Source: Salinimonas lutimaris
Lineage (GTDB): Bacteria > Pseudomonadota > Gammaproteobacteria > Enterobacterales > Alteromonadaceae
Length of the DNA stretch: 64,000 bases
Direction of reading: 5' to 3'
Assembly (NCBI RefSeq): GCF_005222225.1
Contig: NZ_CP036536.1
Span: 954,001 to 1,018,000, forward strand
The position numbers were made by a program, and so were the translations under genes. Positions 19,761 to 29,468 of the stretch are shown one piece after another (position 1 is the first letter of the stretch; each line of letters begins with the position of its first letter). Under the pieces are notes generated by a model that saw nothing but the letters and a program-made list of their open reading frames with translations, made no database searches and was not told where the DNA came from.

Positions 19761-21251
19761 TTATGAGCCTGTGTAACGGGCCAGAAAGTCGTCGTGGCCG
19801 AGCATCTGGGCCAGCGGCTGTTGTTTGGCCGTATGAATTTTTTGCATGACATCCAGAATTTGTGCATCGCTGTGTACATTGGCCGAGGGATGGTAATCAG
19901 CAGGCATGATGCCCTGGCCCATCATCACCTGAACCCAGGACGCGTCGCGGAAAATATCATTTTGTTCATTAAAAATAGTCGCGGTATCTTTAAAGGCGGC
20001 AATTTTTTGCGCCAGCCGGTCCGGTAGGGTCAGTCGTTGCATATCTTGCCAGAAATCCGAGTCGGTTCGCTCGTTTAGATAATAATGCAAAATAATGAAG
20101 TCCCGGATGGTTTCAAACTCCTGTTCGGACTCCCTGTTATACAGCGCTTCCATGGATGGTGTAATGGCCTGATTAGGAAACATTTTAAGCAACCGGATAA
20201 TGCCCGACTGAATCAGATGAATGCTGGTGGACTCAAGCGGCTCCAGAAATCCGCTGGATAAACCAATGCCCACAACATTTTTATGCCACTGTCTGGTGGT
20301 TCGGCCGGTGGTAAAGCTGATTTTTCTGGGCTCATCCAGAGCCGGTGAATCTAAGTTACTCATCAGCATTTCAGCCGCTTTCTCATCACTAAGATAAGCG
20401 GAGCTGTAGACCAGTCCGTTGCCGTTTCGGTGTGTCAGGGGAATCCGCCATTGCCAGCCGGTTTGCCGGGCGATACTGCGGGTGTAGGGTAGGGTCTGCT
20501 GATGCCGCTCAGACGGCACAGCCAGCGCTGAGTCTGCGCATAGCCAGTGCGACCAGTCATCAAACTCAACCCCGAGAGCCTGCTTCAAAAGCAGGCCGCG
20601 CATGCCCGTACAGTCAATAAACAGATCACCGTGAATCTCGCGGCCATCACGCAGTTGCAGGGCTTCTACAAAGCCGGTCTGCAGATGTTGTTTAACATGC
20701 TCAATAGTGCCTTCGGTGCGTCTGACCCCGGCCTGCTCGGCCAGGCGGCGTAAAAACTGTCCGTACAGGGCAGAATCAAAATGATAAGCATATCCGAGTT
20801 GGTAAACCGGATTATCAGACTGAATTTTATTAAATTTGGCCTGTTCACAGCATAAGGCGTTGAGATCAAAATCCCACAGTGACTGAGTCAGCCCGGCCTG
20901 ACGGGCTCTTAGCCAGTAGTGATGAAAGCCGGTAAAGCCCAGGGTTGCACCAGGAGCGCCAAAGGTGTGCAGGTAGCTTTCGCCTTCCTTGCGCCAGTTT
21001 TCAAATGAAATTGCCAGTTTAATGGTGCCGTGGGCTTCTTTTAAAAACGCTTTTTCATCCAGGCCGAGGAACTGATTGAATGTCTGAATAGGAGGAATGG
21101 TGGCCTCGCCCACACCAATTATGCCAATGTCGGCAGATTCCACCAGTTCAATATCGATTTGATTCTGTAATACTTTTTTTAACAGTGCCGCGGCCATCCA
21201 GCCTGCGGTCCCGCCGCCAGCAATAACCACTTTTTTTACCGGGTGGGACAT
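19761..21251 (-). CDS. Flavin-dependent tryptophan-halogenase family protein (first of pair)
   Basis: A 496-residue paralogue of the preceding entry, encoded just upstream of it. It opens with the FAD-binding AGGGTAGWMAA at about 11-21, has the adduct-forming lysine at position 77 (GTIKLAISFENW), the signature WQWRIPLTHRNGNG and FLEPLESTSIHL. The N-terminus is direct, with no signal peptide, so it acts in the cytoplasm. It follows the TonB-dependent receptor gene after 127 bases containing two hairpins. The combination of TonB receptor and halogenase-like oxidoreductases is repeated across Alteromonadales, Xanthomonas and Caulobacter, often linked to carbohydrate or aromatic-glycoside use; that role is inference. 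Confidence 0.88.
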   Translation of the reverse strand: MSHPVKKVVIAGGGTAGWMAAALLKKVLQNQIDIELVESADIGIIGVGEATIPPIQTFNQFLGLDEKAFLKEAHGTIKLAISFENWRKEGESYLHTFGAPGATLGFTGFHHYWLRARQAGLTQSLWDFDLNALCCEQAKFNKIQSDNPVYQLGYAYHFDSALYGQFLRRLAEQAGVRRTEGTIEHVKQHLQTGFVEALQLRDGREIHGDLFIDCTGMRGLLLKQALGVEFDDWSHWLCADSALAVPSERHQQTLPYTRSIARQTGWQWRIPLTHRNGNGLVYSSAYLSDEKAAEMLMSNLDSPALDEPRKISFTTGRTTRQWHKNVVGIGLSSGFLEPLESTSIHLIQSGIIRLLKMFPNQAITPSMEALYNRESEQEFETIRDFIILHYYLNERTDSDFWQDMQRLTLPDRLAQKIAAFKDTATIFNEQNDIFRDASWVQVMMGQGIMPADYHPSANVHSDAQILDVMQKIHTAKQQPLAQMLGHDDFLARYTGS

Positions 21252-21268
21252 GAGGAAATCCTGCTTGC

Positions 21269-21337
21269 TTTCTAATTATTCACTATGCCTCTGACTGTAT
21301 TGAAATTTTATGTAAAAGCAAAGTGAATAATTAGAAA
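21269..21337. repeat. Perfect 16-bp inverted repeat between receptor and halogenase genes
   Basis: TTTCTAATTATTCACT at 21269-21284 and its exact reverse complement AGTGAATAATTAGAAA at 21322-21337 enclose 37 bases. The structure lies in the 127-base gap between the TonB receptor stop and the halogenase start. It could be a processing or stabilising hairpin in the mRNA, a regulator-binding site or a remnant of a small element. Confidence 0.8.
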
Positions 21338-21343
21338 TATAGC

Positions 21344-21368
21344 GGCCCCGAAATTGGTATCCGGGGCC
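21344..21368 (-). other. GC-rich hairpin after the TonB receptor gene
   Basis: GGCCCCG (21344-21350) pairs with CGGGGCC (21362-21368) around an 11-base loop, beginning 10 bases after the receptor stop codon on the minus strand. There is no T-run after it, so it is a weak or factor-assisted terminator at best. It may partly uncouple the abundant receptor from the downstream halogenases. Confidence 0.55.
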
Positions 21369-21378
21369 TGATGTATGG

Positions 21379-24297
21379 TTAGTAGAACGAGTAGTTCAGG
21401 TTAAGCAGATACGAAGGACCAAACTCACGGCGCAGGGTGACCAGGCCGTTACCGTCGCGGGTTTCCTCTGCCTCGTCGGTCAGGTTGGTGCCTTGCAGTG
21501 AAACACGCAGACCTTCTAAATATTCAATGCCACTATCGGCAAAGTCATAGCTGATTTGCGCATCAACCTGTGTAATCGCATCTCGGGTTGACCCCTCAAT
21601 TTTATTCGAGCCACCACGCTGATAGGTGAAGAACTCAGAGCGATCGGTTGCTGCCACCCTAAACTCAAATCCTTCCATCTCGTAATAGGCGGTCACAGAG
21701 TACACCCGATCAGACTGCCCCGGGATGGGGGTGCCATCTTCCAGTTCAGCATCAATGAAGGTGGCTGATGCTGCCAGACCGAAACCATCCAGCGCATCAG
21801 CAAGCATGCGCAGTGGAACCTGGGCAGTAACCTCAGCCCCCTTGACTTCTCCGGTCAGGCCATCTTCAAAGAATGCAAAAGTGCCTAAATCAGGTGGTGT
21901 CAGGTAGGTACCCGGCGCATAGACTGTACCATCCGGGCCGACCAGGCCGTCGGCACCCACGGTACGGTCATGGAAGCCAGGGATAAAGTAATTGGCACCA
22001 CCATTGGTCGGGTCGTTGGTAAAATCGATGGTCTGGTTACCGTCACGGGTCCAGTTAACCAGGTCTTTGTAGAACACCGCCACCGACAGGTAACCTTCAT
22101 CCTCAAAATAGTTCTCAAATGACAGGTCGTAGTTGTTGGCTTCCAGCGGGCGCAGGTTCGGATTACCCTGGTTTTTCGACCATGGTGTACCGTATTCATC
22201 CACGGCAGCCTGCGTATTAGGGATCGCAATCAGGTTAATATTCTGGTCAAATTTCACAAAACCAGACGCTTTCATCTGATCGATTCTTGCCCGGCTGATG
22301 GTCTTGGATGCGGCAAACCGGACAAAGCGGTTTTCAGCAATCTCAGCACTTAAGTTCAGGCTGGGCAGGAAGTGTGAATAATCATCCTCAACGGTAATCC
22401 GGCAATCGGCATCGATTTCGCCGTCATCATCGGCGTCACAGACTTTAAAGTTGGGGCCCACAATACCAATGAAGCCCGATGAGCTTTGATCGGTCTGAAC
22501 ATACTGGGCACCAATATTACCGGTAACCAGAATATCGCCAACCTCTGTTTCAAAGTCGAATTTGGCAAACAGGGTGGTGACCTCCTCCTTCACGGTGAAG
22601 GTATCGCCTAACCGATCCGGCTCAAGTAAACCAGCATCATTCAGGGTGTATTCGCCATCGTTGTACGGCGCAAACCCATCATAGGCAACCACGTAACCCA
22701 TACCGGCCCAGGTCAGATCGGCCAACCCGTTATACAGATATTCGCTGGGAATCGCTTCTGACTGTGGATAAGACGATGAGGTAGCAAAGAATCCTTTGTT
22801 CACTTTGCTCTTATCACGATCACTGTAGGCTATACCCACATTCACCTTGTTAACCATACCCCAGTCCACCAGGCCGCTGGTTTCAAGGCGCCAGGTCGTC
22901 AACTCTTCTTCAAAGTCGGCAAAGTTCAGAAAGCCGTCCTGCGCGTTAATAAAGTTGTAGGGTTCGCCGTCGGCCCGCAGCACGTCTGTTTCAAACTGTT
23001 CAGCCAGGTTAGCCATACCGCCGCCCCAGGGTTGCGGACCGGTCAGTTGTAGCAGCGCAGGGTCGGCAAACGCATCAAGACCGCTGGAATCGGTAAAGAA
23101 AATGCCATCCGGGCTCATGGTAAAGTCCCGGGTACGGGCACTGGCGTCAGCCAGCTGAGCGCCGTTTCTGGCCAGACCTGCATAGGACTCGCCGCGCAGA
23201 TCCCGTTTATCAGACTCACTGCTGGCGACATCCAGTTCTACTGACCAGTTGTCGTTCAGGTGGTAGTTCAGGTTCAGGCCAATAGTTGTCAGTGAACCAT
23301 CTTTTTGGGCCGGGTCAGTACGCAGTACCGGGTTAGCATTTCGCTGGGTGCCGGTGGAGTTGGCTCCGCTACCATTAAGGGAGTCGGCATCCAGTTCAAA
23401 TGGTTCGATAAAACCACGAATAACCCCTGAATCCGAGTAATCGATATCCAGAACATCCACCACAATGTCCAGATCATCATTGGGGCGCCACTGGAAAATA
23501 CCGGAGATAGTGTCACGTTCCAGCACCCGGCTAATAGCCTGCGTATCCAGACCAAATGGCAGCAATGCGCCATTGTTGTCGCCGTAGCCCCATACGCCGT
23601 ATTTTCTTTCGTTACGGGGGGATTCTGTGGAAGCCAGCGCCAGCGCAATACCAATGGTATCGTCGGCAAATTTTTCAACAAATGACAAGGCGTAGCGATG
23701 GCCGTCTGCGTCAAATTCAGGGTTGTCTGAATCATTGCCACCACGCTCCAGCACACCGGTCAGTGTCAGGGTTTCCTGGGCTGATAAAGGACGAACCGTT
23801 TGCAAATCGACCGTACCGCCGATGCCCTGTACCAGCAGCGTGGCGTCGGTTGTTTTATAAATGGTTGCCCCGGTCATAATTTCGGCCGGATACAGATCGT
23901 ATTCAACGCCCCGGTTATCACCAATACCAATCAGTTCCCGGCCATTGAGCGATGTACCGGTAAAGTCTTCTTTAAAACCACGAACAGAAATGCCTGATGT
24001 ACGGCCACCGACACGCTCACCTGCCATACCCGGCAAACGTGCCAGAGACTCAGCAATGGAGGAGTCGGGAAGTTTACCGATATCTTCAGCGGAAATTGCT
24101 TCAACAATGGATGAGTTATCCATCTTGACGGCCTGCGCACGAATCAAAGAACCCCGAATGCCTTTTACAGCGATAACTTCGACGTCTTGTGCGTCGTCAG
24201 CGGCTGGAGTCTGTTGAGAAAAAGCATGCCCTGTGTACATAGCCGAACTCACGGCAAGTGACAGCAAAGCAGGTTTAAATAGTTGTTTTCTCATCAT
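21379..24297 (-). CDS. TonB-dependent outer-membrane receptor (Xanthomonas/Caulobacter type)
   Basis: A 972-residue outer-membrane active transporter. Signal peptide in the first 28 residues (LFKPALLSLAVSSAMYTGHA), then a TonB-box-like stretch (DVEVIAVKGIRGSL), a plug domain with SIAESLARLPGMAGERVGGR and the motif GISVRGF, and a 22-strand barrel ending in the aromatic LLNLNYSFY. The sequence style matches the TonB-Xanth-Caul subfamily, members of which often import oligosaccharides. It leads an operon with two halogenase-like flavoenzymes. Upstream (24298-24520) is AT-rich and holds an imperfect palindrome around AACTAGTT near 24338-24355 that could be an operator. Substrate unknown. Confidence 0.92.
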   Translation of the reverse strand: MMRKQLFKPALLSLAVSSAMYTGHAFSQQTPAADDAQDVEVIAVKGIRGSLIRAQAVKMDNSSIVEAISAEDIGKLPDSSIAESLARLPGMAGERVGGRTSGISVRGFKEDFTGTSLNGRELIGIGDNRGVEYDLYPAEIMTGATIYKTTDATLLVQGIGGTVDLQTVRPLSAQETLTLTGVLERGGNDSDNPEFDADGHRYALSFVEKFADDTIGIALALASTESPRNERKYGVWGYGDNNGALLPFGLDTQAISRVLERDTISGIFQWRPNDDLDIVVDVLDIDYSDSGVIRGFIEPFELDADSLNGSGANSTGTQRNANPVLRTDPAQKDGSLTTIGLNLNYHLNDNWSVELDVASSESDKRDLRGESYAGLARNGAQLADASARTRDFTMSPDGIFFTDSSGLDAFADPALLQLTGPQPWGGGMANLAEQFETDVLRADGEPYNFINAQDGFLNFADFEEELTTWRLETSGLVDWGMVNKVNVGIAYSDRDKSKVNKGFFATSSSYPQSEAIPSEYLYNGLADLTWAGMGYVVAYDGFAPYNDGEYTLNDAGLLEPDRLGDTFTVKEEVTTLFAKFDFETEVGDILVTGNIGAQYVQTDQSSSGFIGIVGPNFKVCDADDDGEIDADCRITVEDDYSHFLPSLNLSAEIAENRFVRFAASKTISRARIDQMKASGFVKFDQNINLIAIPNTQAAVDEYGTPWSKNQGNPNLRPLEANNYDLSFENYFEDEGYLSVAVFYKDLVNWTRDGNQTIDFTNDPTNGGANYFIPGFHDRTVGADGLVGPDGTVYAPGTYLTPPDLGTFAFFEDGLTGEVKGAEVTAQVPLRMLADALDGFGLAASATFIDAELEDGTPIPGQSDRVYSVTAYYEMEGFEFRVAATDRSEFFTYQRGGSNKIEGSTRDAITQVDAQISYDFADSGIEYLEGLRVSLQGTNLTDEAEETRDGNGLVTLRREFGPSYLLNLNYSFY

Positions 24298-24520
24298 TAT
24301 TTTGCCTTAGTAGTGTGTGTTTCAATTGTAATTATGGTTTACAACTAGTTAACAATAGATGGCTTGAAGCAATAGCTCAAGAAATATTCAAAAAAAACTT
24401 AATGCTTTAAGTGCTGAAACACTTATTAATTTTTTTGCATCAAAATGGGGCGGGTTAAGCTGTTAAGCGAAAAAGTTATCGGTGTATGCGATAAGCAAAA
24501 GTGCGGAAAATGAAAAATAC

Positions 24521-24546
24521 AAAAAAAGGCAGCGAATGCTGCCTTT
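24521..24546 (-). terminator. Intrinsic terminator after ntrC
   Basis: On the minus strand AAAGGCAGC / GCTGCCTTT forms a 9-bp stem with a four-base loop, followed by T residues (A-run 24521-24527 on the plus strand). It begins seven bases after the ntrC stop codon. Confidence 0.88.
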
Positions 24547-24552
24547 GTAAAA

Positions 24553-25965
24553 TCAGTGGTTTATGTCGAGCTCTTTGAGCTTGCGGGTAAGTGTATTGCG
24601 TCCCCAGCCAAGCCGTTTTGCGGCGTCCTGTTTATGCCCGTGAGTAAATGCCAGGGCCCGCTCCAGCATCACTTTTTCAAAAGTGAGCATGGCATCATTT
24701 AAAATATCAAAGTGTCCGGCGCGCAGCTGAGCATCTGTCCATCGAGCCAGCAGCTGAGGCCAGTCCGTGCTTTGAACCTGACCTTGTTCGACAGTATTCT
24801 CGCTGTGAATCTCCGGCGGCAGATCACTGGGCAGCACTTCCTGACCACTGGCCATGACGGTAAGCCAGCGACACACATTTTCCAGCTGACGCACATTACC
24901 GGGCCAGGCCAGTTGGGTCATCAGCTTTTCAGCTTCTTTGCTTAGTCCCTTGGTCTCTACGTTCAGCTCTTTGCCCGCCTCACGCAAAAAATGGGCAGCC
25001 AGCAACGGAATATCTTCCCGGCGCTCTGATAATGATGGAATATGAATACGAATGACATTGAGGCGGTGAAATAAATCTTCCCGGAACTTACCTTCGGCTA
25101 CACGTTTTTCCAGGTTTTGGTGGGTTGCAGCAATAATTCTTACATCAACGGTAACCGACTGATGGCCTCCCACCCGATAAAACTGACCATCGGCCAGCAC
25201 GCGCAGTAACCGGGTTTGTACATCCAGCGGCATATCCCCGATTTCATCCAGAAACAGGGTACCGCCGTCAGCCTGCTCAAAGCGTCCCTGACGGGCGTTC
25301 TGTGCGCCGGTGAACGCGCCTTTTTCATGACCGAATAACTCCGACTCGACCAGGTCCGCCGGGATAGCAGCCATGTTAAGCGCGATAAACGGATTTGCCG
25401 CACGCGGACTATGCCGGTGCAGCGCGTGGGCAACCAGCTCTTTACCGGTGCCAGACTGACCATTAATCAGCACTGAAATTGAGGAGCGGGAAAGCCGGCC
25501 GATGGCCCGGAAAACTTCCTGCATCGCCGGGGCTTCACCAATGATTTCAGTGGCCGACTCTACCGCCGGTACCTTGCTGTGACGGGACTGCTCGCGGGCA
25601 TGTGCCAGGGCTCGCTGTGACAGACTGATGGCTTCATCAATATCAAACGGTTTGGGTAAATACTCAAATGCACCACTTTGGTACGCATTCACCGCACTGT
25701 CTAAATCAGAATGGGCGGTCATGATGATGACCGGAATCATCTGATTAATCTGATGCACTTCCTGAAGCAGTGTCATCCCGTCCATCTGCGGCATTCGAAT
25801 GTCTGAGATAACGACTTCCGGTGCCTCTCCTGACTGCAGTTGTAACAGTAAATCTTCTGGATTTTCAAAACTGAGGCAACTGATATTAGACGCCTGAAGC
25901 GCTTTTTGCAGTACCCATCGGATGGAGCTGTCATCGTCTACAATCCAGACTGATTCATTGTTCAT
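24553..25965 (-). CDS. ntrC: Nitrogen regulator NtrC (sigma-54 activator)
   Basis: A 470-residue response regulator activating sigma-54 promoters under nitrogen limitation. Domains: receiver (about 5-120) with phosphorylated Asp55 in [16 protein letters not shown]+ central domain (about 145-375) with Walker A in GQSGTGKE and the sigma-54-contacting GAFTGA loop; and a Fis-type helix-turn-helix at the end ([21 protein letters not shown] is the final element). It begins 11 bases inside ntrB, so the pair is translationally coupled. NtrC-like sites appear upstream of glnA in this window. Confidence 0.97.
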   Translation of the reverse strand: MNNESVWIVDDDSSIRWVLQKALQASNISCLSFENPEDLLLQLQSGEAPEVVISDIRMPQMDGMTLLQEVHQINQMIPVIIMTAHSDLDSAVNAYQSGAFEYLPKPFDIDEAISLSQRALAHAREQSRHSKVPAVESATEIIGEAPAMQEVFRAIGRLSRSSISVLINGQSGTGKELVAHALHRHSPRAANPFIALNMAAIPADLVESELFGHEKGAFTGAQNARQGRFEQADGGTLFLDEIGDMPLDVQTRLLRVLADGQFYRVGGHQSVTVDVRIIAATHQNLEKRVAEGKFREDLFHRLNVIRIHIPSLSERREDIPLLAAHFLREAGKELNVETKGLSKEAEKLMTQLAWPGNVRQLENVCRWLTVMASGQEVLPSDLPPEIHSENTVEQGQVQSTDWPQLLARWTDAQLRAGHFDILNDAMLTFEKVMLERALAFTHGHKQDAAKRLGWGRNTLTRKLKELDINH

Positions 25966-27043
25966 TCAAAGACTCCTTACGATCGATAGGAAGATATAAC
26001 ACAAATTCGGTATGGCCCGGATGACTGTCTACATCAATCCGGCCTCCATGATGGTTGATCAGCGTCTGGGCGATAGATAAGCCCAGTCCGCTGCCGTTTT
26101 GCTTGCTGCTGACCATGGGGTAAAACAGGGTATCGCGGATAGTCGGGGGAATACCCGGACCGTTGTCCACAATTTTAAGTTTTGCGACCAGCGGGTGACG
26201 CTTGCCCTGAATGGTCATCTGGCGCTCAACCCGGGTAACCAGACGAATTTCGGGGGAGGGAGTGTGCGCTTCGCTGAGCGCCTGAATACTATTGCGGACG
26301 ATGTTCAGTACAGCTTGCTGAATCATGTCCTGGTCGATATGAACATCCGGGATACTGGGGTCGTAATCGCGCACCATCGTCACTGGGGTCTCCGAGTCCA
26401 CCCGCATCAGTGTACGAACCTTTTCCAGCGCCTGGTGCAGATTGCTCCACTGAAGGCGGGGCAGGGAGTTGGGACCTAAAAGGCGGTCAACCAGATTCCG
26501 CAGGCGGTCAGACTGCTCGATGATCATCTGAGTAAACTCCTGATGCTCCTTGTTCTCCAGCACTTTTTCCAGTAACTGGGCAGCACCGCGAATACCGCCC
26601 AGCGGGTTTTTTATTTCATGAGCCAGACCGCGAATCAGTTCGCGGGCAGCATAATGCTGTGCATTTTGCTGGTTTTCACGGGAAATTCTTTTTTGCTGAT
26701 CAATTTTACGCAACTCAAATAACAGCCGTGGGCCGTCTTCGGTCTGCAGATTGGTGACAGTCAAATCTGCCTGTACAAAGCGGTTTTCCCTGAAGCACAG
26801 ACGAATTTCGTTTTCCGTAAAATCTTCGCCTTTACGTAAGGCGGCTTTCAGGCGGGACCCTTTAATGCTGCCGGGCATAAAGAATTCATACAGCGAATGC
26901 CCGTAAAGTTGCTTGGTGCCGGTCTCAAACAGTGCCTCGCCCGCATGATTGGCATACACAATATTCAGGTGCTCATCAACCATCACCAGAGCTGTGTTGA
27001 GGTTATTGATCAATGTTGTTGTTGCGGAATCCGGGCTTTGCAT
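25955..27043 (-). CDS. ntrB: Nitrogen regulation sensor kinase NtrB
   Basis: Cytoplasmic histidine kinase/phosphatase for NtrC, controlled by PII. An N-terminal PAS domain (about 10-110) precedes a HisKA box with the phospho-accepting histidine in LIRGLAHEIKNPLGG, then HATPase motifs (QQAVLNIVRNSIQAL, DNGPGIP, GSGLGLSIAQTLI). I chose the ATG at 27043 over an in-frame GTG at 27064: an AAGGAGA ribosome-binding stretch lies inside that extension at the right distance for the ATG. This gives 362 residues. No membrane segments. It lies between the DUF4124 gene and ntrC. Confidence 0.95.
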   Translation of the reverse strand: MQSPDSATTTLINNLNTALVMVDEHLNIVYANHAGEALFETGTKQLYGHSLYEFFMPGSIKGSRLKAALRKGEDFTENEIRLCFRENRFVQADLTVTNLQTEDGPRLLFELRKIDQQKRISRENQQNAQHYAARELIRGLAHEIKNPLGGIRGAAQLLEKVLENKEHQEFTQMIIEQSDRLRNLVDRLLGPNSLPRLQWSNLHQALEKVRTLMRVDSETPVTMVRDYDPSIPDVHIDQDMIQQAVLNIVRNSIQALSEAHTPSPEIRLVTRVERQMTIQGKRHPLVAKLKIVDNGPGIPPTIRDTLFYPMVSSKQNGSGLGLSIAQTLINHHGGRIDVDSHPGHTEFVLYLPIDRKESLNEQ

Positions 27044-27162
27044 TCCTGGAAAGTCTCCTTGCACTTATTTGGTGCATTGTAACCTGCCAGGTCTGTTTTC
27101 AGCCAGATAATCTGCACCGCATTAGAATTTCCTATCCCTTGTGGTGCGTAGCCTTTGGCGTA

Positions 27163-27699
27163 TTATTGTGCGCCCTGTGCGTTAATCAGTGCTGAAGCCT
27201 GGTGCAGGTAAAGTGTCTGCTGATCAGACGATGCAAGAGTCTTGCCCTTATTATCCAAAAGAATAACTTTGTAAGTATGTGCACCACGCTCGATATTTTC
27301 CAGGTTGAATACACCGGAACTGTTGCGCTGAATTGGTTCATTATCAAAAACAAGCTCAAAGCGATGGGCTTTCGCGGGCGTCGCACGTGCCCGAATGGTG
27401 AGGTTGCCCTGATTATTACGAATGGTGGCTTCTGGGGCGGGGGTAACAATCGATACCTGATACTGAATCTGGTCCTGGCGGTTGGGATTAACTCCAGGGG
27501 AGGTGGGTGTGGGAGTTGCGATGGACTGACTGACATTATTAGTAATGCCGCCAAAGTTAATTTGCTCGCTGCCGGGACCTGGGGTGTCACTGAACAGTAC
27601 TGTGCCATCCTGCTGGACCACTTTATACACCGGCTTATCCTGCGCCAGAAGCCCGCCGGAAGCCAAACACACACCCATCATCAGGCTGAGTTTTTTCAT
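27163..27699 (-). CDS. DUF4124-containing exported protein
   Basis: A 178-residue protein with a signal peptide (LSLMMGVCLASGGLLA, cleaved before QDKP). Residues about 20-45 form a DUF4124 module (VYKVVQQDGTVLFSDTPGPG), followed by a Thr/Pro-rich linker and a beta-rich C-terminal part (IVTPAPEATIRNNQGNLTI, then ERGAHTYKVILLD). The function of DUF4124 proteins is unknown; they are periplasmic or envelope proteins. Placement between glnA and ntrB is a recurrent arrangement in marine gammaproteobacteria, which hints at co-regulation with nitrogen status but is no proof of function. Confidence 0.82.
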   Translation of the reverse strand: MKKLSLMMGVCLASGGLLAQDKPVYKVVQQDGTVLFSDTPGPGSEQINFGGITNNVSQSIATPTPTSPGVNPNRQDQIQYQVSIVTPAPEATIRNNQGNLTIRARATPAKAHRFELVFDNEPIQRNSSGVFNLENIERGAHTYKVILLDNKGKTLASSDQQTLYLHQASALINAQGAQ

Positions 27700-27779
27700 T
27701 ACTGTTTATCCATAGAAGTAAAGCTGCAAGTGTGCAGATTCAGGTATCCTGACAAAAGTATAAGCGGATGATTAGAAAC

Positions 27780-27803
27780 AAAAAAGCCCGCAGAAGCGGG
27801 CTT
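27780..27803 (-). terminator. Intrinsic terminator after glnA
   Basis: On the minus strand AAGCCCGC / GCGGGCTT (8 bp, four-base loop) is followed by T residues, 22 bases after the glnA stop. It separates glnA from the DUF4124-ntrB-ntrC genes. Confidence 0.88.
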
Positions 27804-27825
27804 AGGTATAAATATGTAGTAATGC

Positions 27826-29235
27826 TTATACGCTGTAGTACATATCAAACTCAACAGGGTGAGTTGACATGCGCAGTGTCGTTACTTCGTCCGATTTCAG
27901 GTCGATGTAAGCATCGATCATATCGTCAGTAAATACACCGCCCTGAGTCAGGAACTCGCGGTCGTTATCCAGTGCTTCCAGAGCCATTTCAAACGAACTT
28001 GCCACAGTCGGGATATCTTTGGCTTCTTCTGCTGGCAGATCGTACAGATCTTTGTCCATGGCATCGCCAGGGTGGATCTTATTCTTAATACCGTCAATAC
28101 CAGCCATCAGCATGGCAGCAAATGCCAGATAAGGGTTGGCAGTCGGGTCAGGGAAGCGCACTTCGATACGGCGAGCCTTGTCGCTGGTCACGTAAGGAAT
28201 ACGAATTGATGCAGAACGGTTGCGCGCTGAGTAAGCCAGCATAACCGGTGCTTCAAATCCAGGCACCAGGCGCTTGTATGAGTTAGTCGATGCGTTGGCA
28301 AATGCATTGATTGCGCGAGCGTGCTTGATGATACCACCGATGTAGTACAGCGCTTCTTCAGACAGTCCCGCGTACTTGTCGCCCGCAAAGATATTCTTAC
28401 CATCTTTAGAGATAGACTGGTGCACGTGCATACCAGAACCATTGTCACCTACCAGCGGCTTAGGCATGAAGGTAGCTGTCTGACCGTAAGCATTGGCAAC
28501 GTTGTGAACCACATACTTGTAGATCTGAATTTCGTCAGCTTTCTTAACCAGCGTGTTGAACTCGCAGGCAATTTCGTTCTGGCCAGCCGTGGCCACTTCA
28601 TGGTGGTGCGCTTCGATACGCAGACCCATCTCTTCCATAACCAGACACATCGCAGCACGGGTGTCGTGTGCAGAGTCAACCGGTGGTACCGGGAAGTAGC
28701 CGCCTTTTACGCCTGGACGGTGAGCCAGGTTGCCGCCTTCAAAGTCTTCGCCTGAATTCCATTTGGCTTCAGAAGAATCGATTTTGTAGAAAGAACCACT
28801 CATGTCCGTATGGAATTTAACATCGTCGAACAGGAAGAACTCTGGCTCAGGACCAAAGAACGCCGTATCACCGATACCGGTAGATTTCAGGAACTCTTCG
28901 GCGCGGCGCGCAACAGAACGTGGGTCACGCTCGTAACCTTCCATAGATGAAGGATCAACGATGTCACAACGAATGTTAACCTGTGTTTCTTCAGCAAATG
29001 GGTCCAGTACGGCTGAAGAAGAGTCTGGCATCAGGATCATGTCTGATTCGTTAATACCTTTCCAACCAGCAATTGATGACCCGTCGAACATTTTACCTTC
29101 TTCGAAGAACTCTTCGTCGACCAGTGCTGCCGGAATAGATACATGCTGTTCTTTACCTTTTGTATCGGTAAAGCGCAGATCAACAAATTTTGCTTCACTT
29201 TCTTTAATCAGCTCTAATGCCTTATCAATTGACAT
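27826..29235 (-). CDS. glnA: Glutamine synthetase, type I
   Basis: Makes glutamine from glutamate, ammonia and ATP in the cytoplasm; dodecameric GSI. The 469-residue protein has the GS signatures FDGSSIAGW near residue 50, [16 protein letters not shown] (ATP/glutamate site) and NRSASIRIP. The adenylylation tyrosine is present in [10 protein letters not shown] near residue 397, so activity is probably controlled by GlnE, as in enteric bacteria. A GGAGG ribosome-binding site lies before the ATG. The upstream region holds a sigma-54 promoter and two NtrC-like sites. The enzyme works with GOGAT, encoded 25 kb away in this window. Confidence 0.98.
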   Translation of the reverse strand: MSIDKALELIKESEAKFVDLRFTDTKGKEQHVSIPAALVDEEFFEEGKMFDGSSIAGWKGINESDMILMPDSSSAVLDPFAEETQVNIRCDIVDPSSMEGYERDPRSVARRAEEFLKSTGIGDTAFFGPEPEFFLFDDVKFHTDMSGSFYKIDSSEAKWNSGEDFEGGNLAHRPGVKGGYFPVPPVDSAHDTRAAMCLVMEEMGLRIEAHHHEVATAGQNEIACEFNTLVKKADEIQIYKYVVHNVANAYGQTATFMPKPLVGDNGSGMHVHQSISKDGKNIFAGDKYAGLSEEALYYIGGIIKHARAINAFANASTNSYKRLVPGFEAPVMLAYSARNRSASIRIPYVTSDKARRIEVRFPDPTANPYLAFAAMLMAGIDGIKNKIHPGDAMDKDLYDLPAEEAKDIPTVASSFEMALEALDNDREFLTQGGVFTDDMIDAYIDLKSDEVTTLRMSTHPVEFDMYYSV

Positions 29236-29305
29236 TGTGTCCTCCAGGTATTGATGAGAATTGCAAGGGATCTAACAGCCCCTTGTCAGTATTAGACAAA
29301 TGGAA

Positions 29306-29322
29306 AGCGATATTCATGCCAT
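29306..29322 (-). promoter_or_regulatory. Sigma-54 promoter of glnA
   Basis: Read on the minus strand, TGGCATGAATATCGCT (29306-29321) matches the sigma-54 consensus TGGCACGNNNNTTGCW, with invariant GG and GC exactly ten bases apart. Transcription would start near 29295, about 60 bases before the glnA ATG. Confidence 0.75.
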
Positions 29323-29383
29323 CTGGCTTAGCGCGTTGTTTCGCGGCATAGACGGGCACAATAACGGCTGAAACACATCTTTC

Positions 29384-29400
29384 TGCACCAACTTGGTTCA
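29384..29400. promoter_or_regulatory. NtrC-binding site upstream of glnA (proximal)
   Basis: TGCACCAACTTGGTTCA is a near-perfect dyad matching the NtrC consensus TGCACY-N5-GGTGCA (one mismatch in the second half). It is centred about 97 bases upstream of the predicted sigma-54 start, a normal enhancer distance. Confidence 0.72.
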
Positions 29401-29451
29401 TCAATGCTTCAATATCGTGCAATCCTGCACATCGCTGTCGCTTAAGACTAA

Positions 29452-29468
29452 TGCAAAGTTGTGGTGCA
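29452..29468. promoter_or_regulatory. NtrC-binding site upstream of glnA (distal)
   Basis: TGCAAAGTTGTGGTGCA matches the NtrC dyad with a full GGTGCA half and a TGCAAA half. It is centred about 165 bases upstream of the predicted start, 68 bases beyond the proximal site. Confidence 0.68.
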
